DNA of 64,000 nt from Micromonospora cremea (GCF_900143515.1 NZ_FSQT01000001.1:2666001-2730000); one strand, 5' to 3'; counted from the stretch's first letter, positions 17,587-27,014 are shown. Notes: generated by a model from the letters alone, not told the origin. Made by a program: numbers and translations.

Positions 17587-18151
17587 GCAGGGTGCCGGCG
17601 CCGGGCCCGGCCGCCGGCAGCCGCCCCGGCACGTCGTCGTGATGGGGGTGTCCGGTGCGGGCAAGACGACAGTGGCGAGAGGAATCAGCGACCTCGCCGG
17701 CCTGACCTTCGCCGAGGCCGACGAGTTCCACTCCGAGGCCAACGTGGCGAGGATGCGCTCCGGGGTACCCCTCGACGACGCCGCCCGCTGGCCCTGGCTC
17801 CGCGCCCTCGCCGACTGGATGGCCACCCGTGACGCCGAGGGCGTGTCGACGGTGCTGGCCTGCTCGGCGTTGAAGCGGTCCTACCGGGACGTGCTCCGGC
17901 AGGGCCCCCCGAGCGTGGACTTCGTCCACCTGGACGGGACGGCCGAGGTCATCCGGGAGCGGATGGCCCGACGCGCGGGGCACTACATGCCGGCGAGCCT
18001 CCTGGACTCGCAGCTGGCCATCCTGGAGCGGTTCGAGCCGGGCGAGCCATCGGGTCTGGTGCTCGACGTCTCGCTGCCTCCGGAGCAGCTCGTGTCGGCC
18101 GCAGTGGACCGTCTCGGGCTGCGTACCGGAGCCGCCGCCGTAGGTGGGTAG
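17576..18151 (+). CDS. gntK: Gluconokinase
   Basis: A 191-residue P-loop kinase of the GntK family, which phosphorylates gluconate to 6-phosphogluconate. The Walker A motif is GVSGAGKTT at residues 24-32. [22 protein letters not shown] is the substrate-binding region and [13 protein letters not shown] another family hallmark. Its 11-base overlap with manD indicates co-translation. Gluconate could thus be used by phosphorylation or by dehydration through ManD. The last eight residues are variable Ala/Gly. Confidence 0.93.
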   Translation: MTGEQGAGAGPGRRQPPRHVVVMGVSGAGKTTVARGISDLAGLTFAEADEFHSEANVARMRSGVPLDDAARWPWLRALADWMATRDAEGVSTVLACSALKRSYRDVLRQGPPSVDFVHLDGTAEVIRERMARRAGHYMPASLLDSQLAILERFEPGEPSGLVLDVSLPPEQLVSAAVDRLGLRTGAAAVGG

Positions 18152-18272
18152 CCGCCGCGCCCACCCTGCCACCGGCACCCGACCTCCGTCCGGGTGACGG
18201 CCGGTTCCGCTGCCGCGCCCGTGCCGCCGGTCGCGCTGAACCGTGCGCCCAGCCGCGACATCGGGCGCGCAC

Positions 18273-18297
18273 GTTTTCCGTCCGAACGGGTGGGTAC
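18273..18297 (+). promoter_or_regulatory. Sigma-B-type promoter GTTT-N15-GGGTAC
   Basis: GTTT (18273-18276) and GGGTAC (18292-18297), 15 bases apart, match the consensus for actinobacterial SigB/SigF-family sigma factors. The element lies about 126 bases before the GTG start of a stress-type SDR. The match in both hexamer and spacing is exact, but no transcript data exist. Confidence 0.6.
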
Positions 18298-18422
18298 GGC
18301 GCAGATCCCCGGACGAGGCAGGCGCATGTTCAATCCGCTGGATCACAGGGGGATCCCACTGGAGCCCTCGGACAGGTGCATCCGGGGCGGTCCCGCGGAA
18401 GAACATGAGAAGGGACAGGACC

Positions 18423-19322
18423 GTGAGCGGCAACCAGTATCAGGAGCAGGACCCCAAGGAGCAGTACCGCGGGCCGGACGAGCAGACCGGCGGCCAACAG
18501 CCGGCGCCCGGCACCACCCGGGAGATGCCGGACGAGCCGGACCACGGTGAGGAGAGCTATCAGGGCAGCGGTCGGCTGACCGGCAAGCGGGCGGTCATCA
18601 CCGGTGGCGACTCCGGCATCGGCCGGGCGGTCGCCATCGCCTTCGCCCGCGAGGGCGCCGACGTGCTCATCACGTACCTGCCCGAGGAGGAGGACGACGC
18701 CCGACAGACCGCGCAGCTGATCGAGAAGGCCGGAGGCAGGGCGGTCACCGTCGCCGGCGACATCCGCGACGAGTCGCACTGCGAGGACATCATCTCCCGC
18801 GCGGTCAGCGACCTCGGCGGACTGGACATCCTGGTCAACAACGCGGCCTACCAGATGTCCCGGTCCGGTGGCATCACCGACATCACCACCGAGCAGTTCG
18901 ACCGCGTGCTCAAGACCAACCTGTACGCGATGTTCTGGCTCTCCAAGGCCGCTGTCCCCCACATGAAGCCCGGCTCCACGATCATCAACACCGCGTCGAT
19001 CCAGGGCTACCAGCCGTCCCCCGACCTGCTCGACTACGCGACCACGAAGGCCGGCATCATCGCCTTCACGAAGGGCCTCGGCGAGAACCTCGCGGACAAG
19101 GGCATCCGGGTCAACGCGGTCGCGCCCGGCCCGATCTGGACCCCGCTGATCCCCGCCACCATGCCGGAGGAGAAGGTCGAGTCGTTCGGCGGGGACGTTC
19201 CCCTCGGCCGCGCCGGGCAGCCGGCCGAGCTGGCCCCGGCGTACGTCTTCTTCGCCTCGCAGGAATCCAGCTACATCACCGGCGAGGTACTCGGCGTCAC
19301 CGGCGGCAAGCCGCTGGTCTGA
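18423..19322 (+). CDS. SDR family oxidoreductase, general-stress type
   Basis: A 299-residue short-chain dehydrogenase with a 50-residue hydrophilic Gln/Pro/Glu-rich N-terminal extension, as in the Bacillus general-stress YhdF/YdaD group. The cofactor loop TGGDSGIG is at residues 60-67, then NNAAYQ, Ser in NTASIQG, and the YATTK catalytic pair; it ends SSYITGEVLGVTGG. The GTG at 18423 follows an AGGGACAGGA ribosome site. The sigma-B-type promoter upstream agrees with a stress role. A homologous C-terminal half lies broken at 30.8-31.2 kb. The substrate is unknown. Confidence 0.9.
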   Translation: MSGNQYQEQDPKEQYRGPDEQTGGQQPAPGTTREMPDEPDHGEESYQGSGRLTGKRAVITGGDSGIGRAVAIAFAREGADVLITYLPEEEDDARQTAQLIEKAGGRAVTVAGDIRDESHCEDIISRAVSDLGGLDILVNNAAYQMSRSGGITDITTEQFDRVLKTNLYAMFWLSKAAVPHMKPGSTIINTASIQGYQPSPDLLDYATTKAGIIAFTKGLGENLADKGIRVNAVAPGPIWTPLIPATMPEEKVESFGGDVPLGRAGQPAELAPAYVFFASQESSYITGEVLGVTGGKPLV

Positions 19323-19340
19323 CCGTCCCCGCTGATCGGA

Positions 19341-19370
19341 GGGCCGCCCGCGTGTCGCCGCGGGCGGCCC
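19341..19370. terminator. Bidirectional terminator hairpin
   Basis: A perfect 12-bp GC stem (19341-19352 with 19359-19370, six-base loop) lies between the convergent SDR and GAF-protein stops. It can serve both strands. Confidence 0.7.
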
Positions 19371-19377
19371 GTCCGCG

Positions 19378-20112
19378 TCAGCTCGCGTACTGGCGCAGGA
19401 TGGCGTTCGCCGTGCCGGTCACCGGCGCGCCGGCTTCGGTCGCCTCGACCAGCCGCCGGTAGGCCGACCCGAGAGCGATGTTGTCCCGGTCCATCAGCAA
19501 GCCGAGCGCCCGTTGCACGAGATCACGGCTGAGCAGCGCGTCCGCGAGCCCCGCGAGAAACTGCTCGCTGCCGGCGTCCATCCGCGGCAGCACCTGGGTC
19601 GGTCCGGCGAGATAGCAGGACTGGACCCGCTGGATCAGCAGCCGCATGCCGGCGGCGTCCCGGGCGTAGAGGTTCAGCGCGGCCACCAGGACGCCGCTGC
19701 CGGCGAAGAGCGGAACGGACAGCGAGGCCCGGACCCCGTACCGCCAGGCCACGTCCCGAAAGCCGGGCCAGACCACCACGCCGCCAATGTCGGGTACGCC
19801 GACCGTCTCGCCGGAATGCAGCGCCAGCAGGCAGGGGCCGGCGTCCTCCGCGTACTGGGCCAAGTCGACGGCCTCGGCCACCTCATTGCTGGACGCGTGG
19901 GTGCGGTGGCCCTCCACGGCGAACACGGTGATCGAGGCGAAGTCGACCGGATCCACCACCTCCGCGCTCAGCCGGACGATCGTGCTCAGCTGCCCCGGCA
20001 GTGCCGGAGAGTCGTCGGGCAGCCCGGCGAGGACGAGCAGTGCCTCCCTCAGCTCGGGGTCCGGCTGGGGCGAGGACAATCCATCTCCTTGATCGGCTGG
20101 CCTGGTGCTCAC
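19378..20112 (-). CDS. GAF domain protein with degenerate C-terminal ANTAR-like region
   Basis: A 244-residue predicted cytoplasmic regulator. A GAF domain occupies about residues 30-165 (GPCLLALHSGETVGVPDIGG and RASLSVPLFAGSGVLVAALNLYA). The last 70 residues (LLSRDLVQRALGLLMDRDNIALGSAYRRLVEAT) resemble the ANTAR three-helix RNA-binding domain, though the QAKGI-type core is altered. Its GTG start overlaps the TGA of the upstream GAF-ANTAR gene, so the two are translationally coupled and may work as a pair. The ligand is unknown. Confidence 0.8.
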   Translation of the reverse strand: MSTRPADQGDGLSSPQPDPELREALLVLAGLPDDSPALPGQLSTIVRLSAEVVDPVDFASITVFAVEGHRTHASSNEVAEAVDLAQYAEDAGPCLLALHSGETVGVPDIGGVVVWPGFRDVAWRYGVRASLSVPLFAGSGVLVAALNLYARDAAGMRLLIQRVQSCYLAGPTQVLPRMDAGSEQFLAGLADALLSRDLVQRALGLLMDRDNIALGSAYRRLVEATEAGAPVTGTANAILRQYAS

Positions 20113-20822
20113 GCCCGAGTTCTCCGAACTGCCTGGTTGACGAGGGCCTTAGCGACATCACGAACCTTGCGGTTGGTGTCCTGAGAGATCTTCGACAGCA
20201 GCGCGAACGCCTCCTCCGGCGAGCAGCGTCGCTCCCCGATGATGATTCCCTTGGCCTGCTCGATCACCGCCCGGCCCCGCATCGCCTCCCGCATCTGCTC
20301 GGCCAGCGTGGCGGCGCTGTCGTACAGGTGCGCGTTGGCCAGCGCCACCGCCGCGTACGCGGCGAAGCGCTCGGCGATGGCGATGGCCGCCGGATCGAAG
20401 GCGTTCGCCGCGGCGCCGTGGACGTTGAGCGTACCCACCACCGACCCCTGGATCGGTAGCCCGATCGACAGCGAACTTTCGACCCCGACGGCACGAGCCC
20501 TGGCCGCCCATTCCGGCCACCGCTGCTCAGCGGCCATCTCCGGCACCGAGATGCTGTCCCCGCTGGCGGAGGCATCCAGGCACGGCCCCCGGTGCTGCTC
20601 GTACTGCCACTCGTCCAGTTGACAGGCCACGTCACCGGTGAACGCGGCGGTCCAGTTGGCCCGGCCCCGGACCAGAGTGACAGAGACGTCCCTGGTCCCG
20701 GGAACGCTTCGGTTGGCCAGCTCGGCGATCCGGCGCAGCATCTCATCGAGGCTGGTCTCGTCGAGCCTGATCCGGCCCAGCTCGGCCAGGGCGTCGGCGG
20801 GATCCACGGTCGGCTGTGTCAT
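20109..20822 (-). CDS. GAF-ANTAR regulator
   Basis: A 237-residue protein with a GAF sensor domain (about 30-165) followed by an ANTAR domain: RGRAVIEQAKGIIIGERRCSPEEAFALLSKISQ. ANTAR domains bind tandem-hexaloop RNA hairpins and prevent transcription termination. In Actinobacteria GAF-ANTAR proteins are expanded, and RNA targets are mostly unknown. I start at ATG 20822, with AAGGA upstream; the frame is open to 20891 but the extra residues are not family-like. First gene of a two-gene unit. Paralogues lie at 25.9 kb and, broken, at 30.4 kb. Confidence 0.88.
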   Translation of the reverse strand: MTQPTVDPADALAELGRIRLDETSLDEMLRRIAELANRSVPGTRDVSVTLVRGRANWTAAFTGDVACQLDEWQYEQHRGPCLDASASGDSISVPEMAAEQRWPEWAARARAVGVESSLSIGLPIQGSVVGTLNVHGAAANAFDPAAIAIAERFAAYAAVALANAHLYDSAATLAEQMREAMRGRAVIEQAKGIIIGERRCSPEEAFALLSKISQDTNRKVRDVAKALVNQAVRRTRA

Positions 20823-21044
20823 CGCCAAACAGTCCTTGTCAGCCGGCACGCGCCAGCAGGTCGGGGCCACGAATGGACGGTCGCCCCCCATCAGACACCC
20901 GGCAGCGTCTCGCCGAGCGGCCGTCGTGGCTCCTGTCCCTACCCACTGGTCGCCGGCTCACACCCCGGGTCTGGCGTGCCCCGGGACCAAGTCCTGCCCG
21001 GGGCCGCGGTGTCGACGCCGGAGACTTGGCAGCGACCCGAATAC

Positions 21045-21058
21045 CTGACTAAAGTCAG
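21045..21058. promoter_or_regulatory. MarR-type palindromic operator
   Basis: CTGACT-AA-AGTCAG is a 6-bp inverted repeat around an AA centre, four bases before the GTG start of the MarR-GNAT gene. MarR operators are often palindromes of this size, and the position would block initiation. Autoregulation is inferred. Confidence 0.5.
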
Positions 21059-21062
21059 CTAA

Positions 21063-21968
21063 GTGAAATCTGAACTCGTCGCCGCGGTGCGGCGTTTCAA
21101 CCGGACGGTGACCCAGCGCGTCGGCGCACTCGACGACGAGTACATGACCTCCGGACGCCCCCTGGCGCAGGCGCGACTGCTGTGGGAGATCGGTCCGGAC
21201 GGCGCCGAGGTCGCGGCGCTACGGGCCCGACTCGGTCTGGACTCGGGCTACCTCAGCCGGCTGCTGCGCACCCTGCAAGGCGACGGGCTCGTCACGGTCG
21301 GGCCGGCCGAGCAGGTCGGCGGCGACGCACGCGTACGGGTGGCGGCGCTCACCGAAGCTGGGCGGGCGGAGTGGGCCACGCTCGACGAGCGCTCCGACGA
21401 GTTCGCCTGGTCGATCCTCGCACCGCTGTCCGGGCAACGCCGCGACCAGCTCGTCGCGGCGATGGCCCAGGTCGAGCGGCTGCTCATCGCGTCGATGGTG
21501 GTCGTCGAGCCCTGCCCGCCCAGCGATCCGCGCGCCCGGGCATGCCTGCGCGCCTACGCCCGGGACATCGCCCGGCGCTTCGACGACGGGTTCGACCCGG
21601 CACTGAGCAACCCTGTCCACGACGAGGAGCTCGTCCCGCCCGCCGGTGTGTTCCTGCTGGCCACCCTCAACTCCGAGCCCGTCGGCTGCGGCGCGGTCAA
21701 ACTGCATCCCGACGCACCTGCCGAGATCAAGCGGGTCTGGGTGGCAGACACCGTGCGGGGGCTCGGCATGGGCCGGCGGATACTCGGCGACCTGGAGCGG
21801 TACGCGGCCGAGCGAGGCTGGACCAGGGTGCGGCTGGACACGAACCGGAACCTCACCGAGGCGATCGCGATGTACCACTCGGCCGGGTACCGGGAGATCG
21901 AGCCGTACAACACCGAGCACTTCGCCCACCACTGGTTCGAGAAACAGCTCGATCCATCCCAGGGCTGA
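21063..21968 (+). CDS. MarR-GNAT fusion protein
   Basis: A 301-residue two-domain protein. Residues 1-145 form a MarR winged helix ([22 protein letters not shown] as helix-turn-helix, [18 protein letters not shown] as wing). Residues 155-295 form a GNAT acetyltransferase with the acetyl-CoA loop [20 protein letters not shown] and the ending [16 protein letters not shown]. The fusion is a known architecture that couples DNA binding to acetyl transfer, but the acetylated substrate is generally unknown. It starts at GTG 21063 with no visible ribosome site, so translation may be leaderless. A perfect palindrome lies just upstream. Confidence 0.88.
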   Translation: MKSELVAAVRRFNRTVTQRVGALDDEYMTSGRPLAQARLLWEIGPDGAEVAALRARLGLDSGYLSRLLRTLQGDGLVTVGPAEQVGGDARVRVAALTEAGRAEWATLDERSDEFAWSILAPLSGQRRDQLVAAMAQVERLLIASMVVVEPCPPSDPRARACLRAYARDIARRFDDGFDPALSNPVHDEELVPPAGVFLLATLNSEPVGCGAVKLHPDAPAEIKRVWVADTVRGLGMGRRILGDLERYAAERGWTRVRLDTNRNLTEAIAMYHSAGYREIEPYNTEHFAHHWFEKQLDPSQG

Positions 21969-22035
21969 AACAACTGCCACGGCTGCTCGCCGGCACGTTG
22001 AGGGCGGGTGGCCCGGGCTGTTAGCGTCGTCGGTC

Positions 22036-22800
22036 GTGGACAACGCTGATGACCTGCGACTCGCGTTCGACACATCGGATCTGGCGGCGGACCTCGCGCT
22101 CGCTCACTTCGAGTCTGGCGTTTCGGCAACGCTGAAGGCCGACGGCACACCAGTCACGGAAGCCGACCGGGCAGTCGAGCGACTGTTTCGCGAGACGTTG
22201 TCCGCGGCGCGGCCGGAAGATGCGCTCCTCGGCGAGGAACTTGGTCGACTCGGTGAGTCCGATCGGGTCTGGATCATCGACCCGGTCGACGGCACGTCGT
22301 TCTTCAGTCGGCGTGACCCGAACTGGCGAGTTCACATCGCGCTGGAGGTTGCCGGGATCACTGAGCTCGCGGTCGTCACCGCTCCTGCGCTGCGACGCTG
22401 CTGGTGGGCGACCCGAGGCGGCGGTTCCTTCGAGTCGTCCTGGCCACGCGAGGAGGCCGAGTCGAAGCGCCTGGAAGTCAGCACCACTTCGCTGGTGGCT
22501 GATGCGCGGATCGATGCTCTGGACGACGCGTCCACAGCCCGACTCCCACCGGGCGTGGCCCGCTCACCGGCAAGCCCCCTCCCGCTCGTCGAGCTCGTTC
22601 GTGGCGAGATCGACGCCTTCCTGGTCGAGCGATACCACATCTGGGATCACGCGCCATGGATTCTGCTCGTCGAGGAGGCGGGCGGGCGTTTCACCGATCG
22701 GACCGGCGGACATGCGGGCGATCAAGGCGGTGGCCTGTACTCCAACGCCAACCTGCACGGTCAGTTGCTCACCGCGCTTCAATACCCGGCGCGCCCCTGA
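22036..22800 (+). CDS. Inositol monophosphatase-family phosphatase
   Basis: A 254-residue Mg-dependent phosphatase of the FIG superfamily, the group that includes inositol-1-phosphatase and the IMPase-type histidinol phosphatase. Metal-binding motifs are GEELG (Glu), [11 protein letters not shown] (DPxDGT) and the C-terminal [15 protein letters not shown]. It starts at GTG 22036, 67 bases after the MarR-GNAT stop. The substrate is not clear: the sequence [12 protein letters not shown] differs from the usual GTxNF, a feature shared with histidinol-phosphatase-like members. Confidence 0.87.
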   Translation: MDNADDLRLAFDTSDLAADLALAHFESGVSATLKADGTPVTEADRAVERLFRETLSAARPEDALLGEELGRLGESDRVWIIDPVDGTSFFSRRDPNWRVHIALEVAGITELAVVTAPALRRCWWATRGGGSFESSWPREEAESKRLEVSTTSLVADARIDALDDASTARLPPGVARSPASPLPLVELVRGEIDAFLVERYHIWDHAPWILLVEEAGGRFTDRTGGHAGDQGGGLYSNANLHGQLLTALQYPARP

Positions 22801-22837
22801 CCGCCGGGACCGAGCGACCTCCGGCGCTGTGGTCATA

Positions 22838-23794
22838 TCAGGTCAGCGTGGCAACCACATACGCGGCGGCCTCAGCGATGAGCGCCTGATCATGCTCCGT
22901 ATCCTTCTCGGCCTTGCTCGACATGATTCCGATGACCAGTGGCGCGGCTGCCGGGGGCCATACGACACCTATGTCGTTCACGGTGCCGTAGCCGCCGGTC
23001 CCGGTCTTGTCAGCCACGGTCCAGCCCCGCGGCACACCGGCCCGGATCCGTTGCGCACCGACGCTGGTGGCGTTGCGCTCCAGCAGGTCACGAAGAAAGG
23101 CCCGCTTGTCAGGTGGCAGGGCCTCCCCCAGCACGATGTGCTGGTAGTTGGTGCTCAACGCTCGCGGGCTGGTCGTGTCCCGCGGGTCCCCCGGGATGGC
23201 ACTGGCGACCGCCGGCTCGATCCGATCCATCCGGGTGACCGTGTCGCCGAGGCCACGGACGTACGCCGTCAGCTCTCTCGGCCCGCCCAGGTCACGCAGC
23301 AGGAGATTGCCGGCCGTGCCATCGCTGTAGCGGACTGCGGCGTCACTCAGTTGACGGAGCGTCATCCCCCTGGCCACATGCTGCCGGGTGATGACGGAGC
23401 TCTCCATGAGATCGTCCCTGGTGTACCGGACGACGCTGCTCAGATCTGACAGCGGATGACGATGCAGCACCGCTGCCGCAGCGAGCCCTTTGAACGTCGA
23501 GCAGAACGGGAACCGTTCGTCCGCCCGATGGGCGATCGTGGCCCCGGTGCCGGTGGCCAGTGCGTACACGCCGAGGCGCGCGTCGAACTTTCGTTCCAAC
23601 GAGGCCAGGTGATCGTGATGGTCGTTGGGCGAGGCCGTCGCGGGAGAGATCGGCGCGGAGGAAGGCGAGACAGAGGCGGAGGCGGAGGAAGAGGCGGCCG
23701 GCGGGTTGTCGCGCTCCGTGCAACCGGCCAATGGCACAACGACCGCCGCCCCCAGCAGAGCGCGTCGAGTGATGGCCGGCTGCGCTGACGTCAT
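22838..23794 (-). CDS. Class A beta-lactamase, Tat-exported lipoprotein
   Basis: A 318-residue serine beta-lactamase. The N-terminus has twin arginines (ITRRALLG) and the lipobox LAGC with Cys25, then a 30-residue Ser/Ala/Pro linker. Catalytic motifs are STFK (99-102), YSDG (S157-D158-G159, in place of SDN), the Glu166-equivalent Glu193 in IEPAVASAIPGDPRDT, and DKTGTG (K263). The SDG variant also occurs in mycobacterial BlaC. The usual Asn four residues after the omega-loop Glu is Ala here, which may alter deacylation. It would act on the outer face of the membrane. Its tail is convergent with the phosphatase gene. Confidence 0.9.
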   Translation of the reverse strand: MTSAQPAITRRALLGAAVVVPLAGCTERDNPPAASSSASASVSPSSAPISPATASPNDHHDHLASLERKFDARLGVYALATGTGATIAHRADERFPFCSTFKGLAAAAVLHRHPLSDLSSVVRYTRDDLMESSVITRQHVARGMTLRQLSDAAVRYSDGTAGNLLLRDLGGPRELTAYVRGLGDTVTRMDRIEPAVASAIPGDPRDTTSPRALSTNYQHIVLGEALPPDKRAFLRDLLERNATSVGAQRIRAGVPRGWTVADKTGTGGYGTVNDIGVVWPPAAAPLVIGIMSSKAEKDTEHDQALIAEAAAYVVATLT

Positions 23795-23924
23795 GAGCTT
23801 TCCTCCGCTGATCGGTCGCGAGGATGGCGCGGCCCGGCCACCCCCTTATGCGACACGCGCCGCCGACCACCAACGGTTGCATTCCCGCCCGCACCGCCAG
23901 GCCGAACACCCGGACGAGGGCGTG

Positions 23925-24074
23925 TCACGCGACTGCGGACACCGGAATGACTGGAGTGTCGTCGTTGATGTCCGGCCCGAAGAACTTGAACACCACGAGA
24001 CCGTCGGCGCCCGTGTTCTCCACGAGGTGCGGTGCCGTCGCCACGCCGTGGGTCACCAGGCAGCTCGCCGCGGT
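23925..24074 (-). pseudogene. C-terminal fragment of a cupin-like protein
   Basis: About 49 codons read GVATAPHLVENTGADGLVVFKFFGPDINDDTPVIP before a stop. The HxVENTG strand and following sequence look like the second half of a single-domain cupin. No start codon or first cupin motif is present; the frame upstream runs into the end of the nucleoside hydrolase gene and is not protein-like. I read it as a 5'-truncated remnant. Function cannot be assigned. Confidence 0.4.
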
Positions 24075-24120
24075 CGGCCCGTCCCGACTACACGGCGTGA
24101 CTGCAGTACCGGCGGTCGCG

Positions 24121-25071
24121 TCACTCAGGTACGCCGGTGGACGGGAATGCCTCCACGACCGCGAAGTAGTGGTCGAGGAAGGCCTGCTCCCGCACGTCGA
24201 GCGCGACCTCGTGCGACGCCGGAAGGCGGCCCGACCGGGCGCCGTAGCCTGCCTCCGCACCAGACTCGACGTCGTCGGCGGGCCGCCAGGTCGTGGTGCC
24301 CGCCGCCGGCCCGCCCTCGCACCTGACGGCCACCTCGCCGGGGGCGAAGGAGCAGAGCGAAGAATCGAAGAGCGTCGCCGCCGCCAGCGGGTCGTGAAAC
24401 GTGACCTCCGGCCGGTCGGCGAACCAGGACGCGGCCATGTCGGCCACCGGGCGCAGCAGCGGGGCGTCGCACCGCTGGAGAAACTCGTCGGCCTTCATTC
24501 GGACCTGGTTCGTGACGTCGAGCCCGATCGAGCGGTGGACCGGTACCGCCGCGGCGTAGACGCGGGCCGCCGCATGCGGATCACAGTGGATGTTCCACTC
24601 CGGGCCGGACCCGGCGGCGAACGCCCCGCCCATCATGACCAGCGACCGCAGCAACGAGGGAATCTGCGGGTCGACGGCGAACAGCAGCGCGACGTTCGTC
24701 AGCGGGCCGATCGCCAGCAGCGTCACCTGACCCGGGTGCGCGTGGATGGTCCGCCGCAGGAACTCCACCGCCTCGCCAGCGGGGAACGAACTGTCGTGAT
24801 CCCATCGTGCGAGCGCGGCGGCCTGCGGCGGTGCGCCCTGGACCGGTGCGCTGGCCAACGGTGCCGCCGCCCCGGGGTAGATCGGCACGTGGCGGCCCGC
24901 CACCTGGCAGAGCACGCTGGCGAGGGCGGCCCGCTGCTCCGGCTCGGCGGTGACCGTCGTGATGCCGAGCAGATCGCAGCGCGGCTGCGCCAGCAGATAG
25001 GCGAGGCACACCGCGTCGTCGATGTCATTGCCGATGTCGGTGTCCACTAGGACCAGATGGCGGTTATCCAT
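24121..25071 (-). CDS. Nucleoside hydrolase (inosine-uridine preferring family)
   Basis: A 316-residue N-ribohydrolase that would release a nucleobase from a nucleoside. The calcium-binding Asp cluster is [13 protein letters not shown] at residues 9-21, the longer spacing seen in an actinobacterial subgroup. [22 protein letters not shown] and [15 protein letters not shown] are family motifs, and TFHDPLAAA gives the final Asp. The ATG at 25071 is chosen; upstream residues in frame are not conserved. It could serve nucleoside salvage; no partner genes adjoin. Confidence 0.9.
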   Translation of the reverse strand: MDNRHLVLVDTDIGNDIDDAVCLAYLLAQPRCDLLGITTVTAEPEQRAALASVLCQVAGRHVPIYPGAAAPLASAPVQGAPPQAAALARWDHDSSFPAGEAVEFLRRTIHAHPGQVTLLAIGPLTNVALLFAVDPQIPSLLRSLVMMGGAFAAGSGPEWNIHCDPHAAARVYAAAVPVHRSIGLDVTNQVRMKADEFLQRCDAPLLRPVADMAASWFADRPEVTFHDPLAAATLFDSSLCSFAPGEVAVRCEGGPAAGTTTWRPADDVESGAEAGYGARSGRLPASHEVALDVREQAFLDHYFAVVEAFPSTGVPE

Positions 25072-25187
25072 GGCGGATCCATTATCCAAGCAGGCAGGCC
25101 GAACACCAGGGTTGCCCGGCGGTTCCCCCACTCACCGCCGGGAGACCGCCGTACGCGTAGCGACCGGACCCGGCGCGAGGAGACCGC

Positions 25188-25849
25188 ATGTGGCGTGAAC
25201 TGCGAAAGCACGGCCTGACGGTCGCGATGCTGGGCGCCTTCGTGATCTTCCTTGCGCTCCAGAGCGTGTTTGGTTGGCACGTTCACAACGAAGAACTGAC
25301 CCGGTACGGCAGGGAAGGGTTGTCGTATCTGGCGTACCTGGGCACCGGGCACTTCGCCGAGGCGACCTTCGAGAACTGGGAGTCGGAGTTCCTGCAGATG
25401 GGCGGCTATGTTCTGCTCACCGCGTACCTGGTGCAGCAGGGTTCGTCCGAGTCGAAGCCGGTGAACCAGGGCGACCGCGAGGAGGATCGGGCGGAGAACG
25501 CCACCACCGACTCACCCTGGCCGGTGCGGGTGGGCGGCCTTCCGTTGGTGATCTACCGCAACAGCCTGTCCATCGCCCTGCTGATGATCTTCGCGGGTCG
25601 TTCATCGGTCATCTGCTCGGGGGTACAGCCGACTACAACGAGCAGCAGATGTTGGAAAGTGGCGCTGCCCCGATCAGTGCCTGGCGGTTTCTAGGCACCA
25701 GTGACTTCTGGTTCCAGTCGATGCAGAACTGGCAGAGCGAGTTCCTCGCCGTCGGGGCGCTGATCGTGCTGAGCATCTTCCTGCGCCAGCACGCCTCCCC
25801 CGAATCCAAGCCCGTCACCTCTCCGCACACCACAACCGAAGCCACTTGA
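25188..25849 (+). pseudogene. DUF6766 family membrane protein with -1 frameshift
   Basis: Two frames together give a DUF6766-type protein of about 220 residues with two similar halves, each having a hydrophobic helix followed by an ENWESEFLQ or QNWQSEFLA motif and a SSESKPV or SPESKPV ending. The first frame breaks after LLMIFAG and the rest (SFIGHLLGGTADYNEQQ) continues in another frame. Losing one T at about 25598 (GGTTCG to GGTCG) explains it. The family has no known function. The ATG at 25188 follows GCGAGGAG. The frameshift may be real or a base-calling error. Confidence 0.8.
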
Positions 25850-25861
25850 CCGTCGGCGGGG

Positions 25862-26575
25862 TCAGACGCCGGACGTCCGGGCCGCCCGGTCGACCAGGGC
25901 CTGGGCCACCTCGCGGACCTTACGGTTCGAGTCCTGCGACACCTTGGACAGGATCGTGAACGCCTCCGCCGGACTGCAGCGTCGCTCGGCCATGATGATG
26001 CCCTTGGCCTGCTCGATGACCGCTCGGCTCGTCATCGCCTCCTGCATCTGCCGGGCGAGAGTGGCGGTGCTGTCGTAGAGCTGGGCGTTGGCCAGGGCGA
26101 CCGCGGCGTACGCGCCGAACGTCTTGAGGATCGACACCGAGTCGTCGTCGAAGGCGTGCGGCATGTGCGCGTAGACGTTGAGTGCTCCGACGACCGCCTC
26201 CTGGATCGGCAGACCGATCGACACCGAACTACCCACTCCGGCCTGGCGGCCACGTTGGGCCCAGTCCGGCCAGCGGTCGTCCGCGGTCAGGTCCGGGACG
26301 GACAGGACGTTACCGCTGGCGGCCGCCTCCAGGCACGGGCCGCGGCCGTGCGCGTACTGCCGCTCGTCGAGGTCGCGGGCCAGTTCGTCGGTGAACGCGG
26401 CCGTATGCCCGGTCCCGCCGCGCACCAGCGTGACCGACACCTCCACCGGGATCGGCAGGGCGCGTTTGGCGAGCTCGGCGACGCGCTGCAGGACATCGTC
26501 CAGACTGTTCTCGTCGAGTTTGATGCGGCCGAGTTCGGCGAAGGCGTCGGTGGGGTCCAGGGGCGGCCGCGTCAT
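25862..26575 (-). CDS. GAF-ANTAR regulator (paralogue)
   Basis: A 237-residue paralogue of the 20.1-kb protein, with the same order: PTDAFAELGRIKLDENSLDDVLQRVAELA at the start, a GAF domain containing RGPCLEAAASGNVLSVPDL, then the ANTAR domain with SRAVIEQAKGIIMAERRCSPAEAFTILSK. It would change transcription through RNA hairpin binding upon a signal sensed by GAF. It stands alone, convergent with the DUF6766 locus. The near-identity in layout suggests local duplication. Confidence 0.88.
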   Translation of the reverse strand: MTRPPLDPTDAFAELGRIKLDENSLDDVLQRVAELAKRALPIPVEVSVTLVRGGTGHTAAFTDELARDLDERQYAHGRGPCLEAAASGNVLSVPDLTADDRWPDWAQRGRQAGVGSSVSIGLPIQEAVVGALNVYAHMPHAFDDDSVSILKTFGAYAAVALANAQLYDSTATLARQMQEAMTSRAVIEQAKGIIMAERRCSPAEAFTILSKVSQDSNRKVREVAQALVDRAARTSGV

Positions 26576-27014
26576 GGCGTCAGGTCCTCACGACCGGCGC
26601 GCCGGTGGTAGGCCAAAGCCGTGGGCACGCGGGTGGCAGCTCGCGGGTGGCGAGCCGCTGCACGGACCCACCGGGGCGGAGCCGGACGACGCCAGGCTCT
26701 CGACGCCGGTTCGCCGCACCCGATACCGGCGGATGCGGGCTACAGGAGTGCCAATCTACTCCTCTCCGATCCCGAGGCACCCTCCGCGTGAAGGGTCGGT
26801 GGGCACCTCACCGTGCCCGGAGCAGCGTCACCACTGTTGGCACGCGCGGGGATGTTGATCAACGCGGCGGCAGCCCCGACACGTCGTCAGGCGCAGGTGC
26901 CGACGGCCGAAACGGCAGGTAGGGTGATCAGCGGGTCAAGACATGCGCCCAGGTCGCCACCGAGCCCGACGCGGTGGCGAAGCCGACCTGACCGATGCAC
27001 CATCGGGAGCCGCG
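26576..27014. other. Intergenic region between divergent GAF-ANTAR and STAS genes
   Basis: About 440 bases with no credible coding frame on either strand. It must hold both promoters. I found no clear sigma-B-type or housekeeping promoter and only a weak 6-bp hairpin near 26803-26820. Confidence 0.4.
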
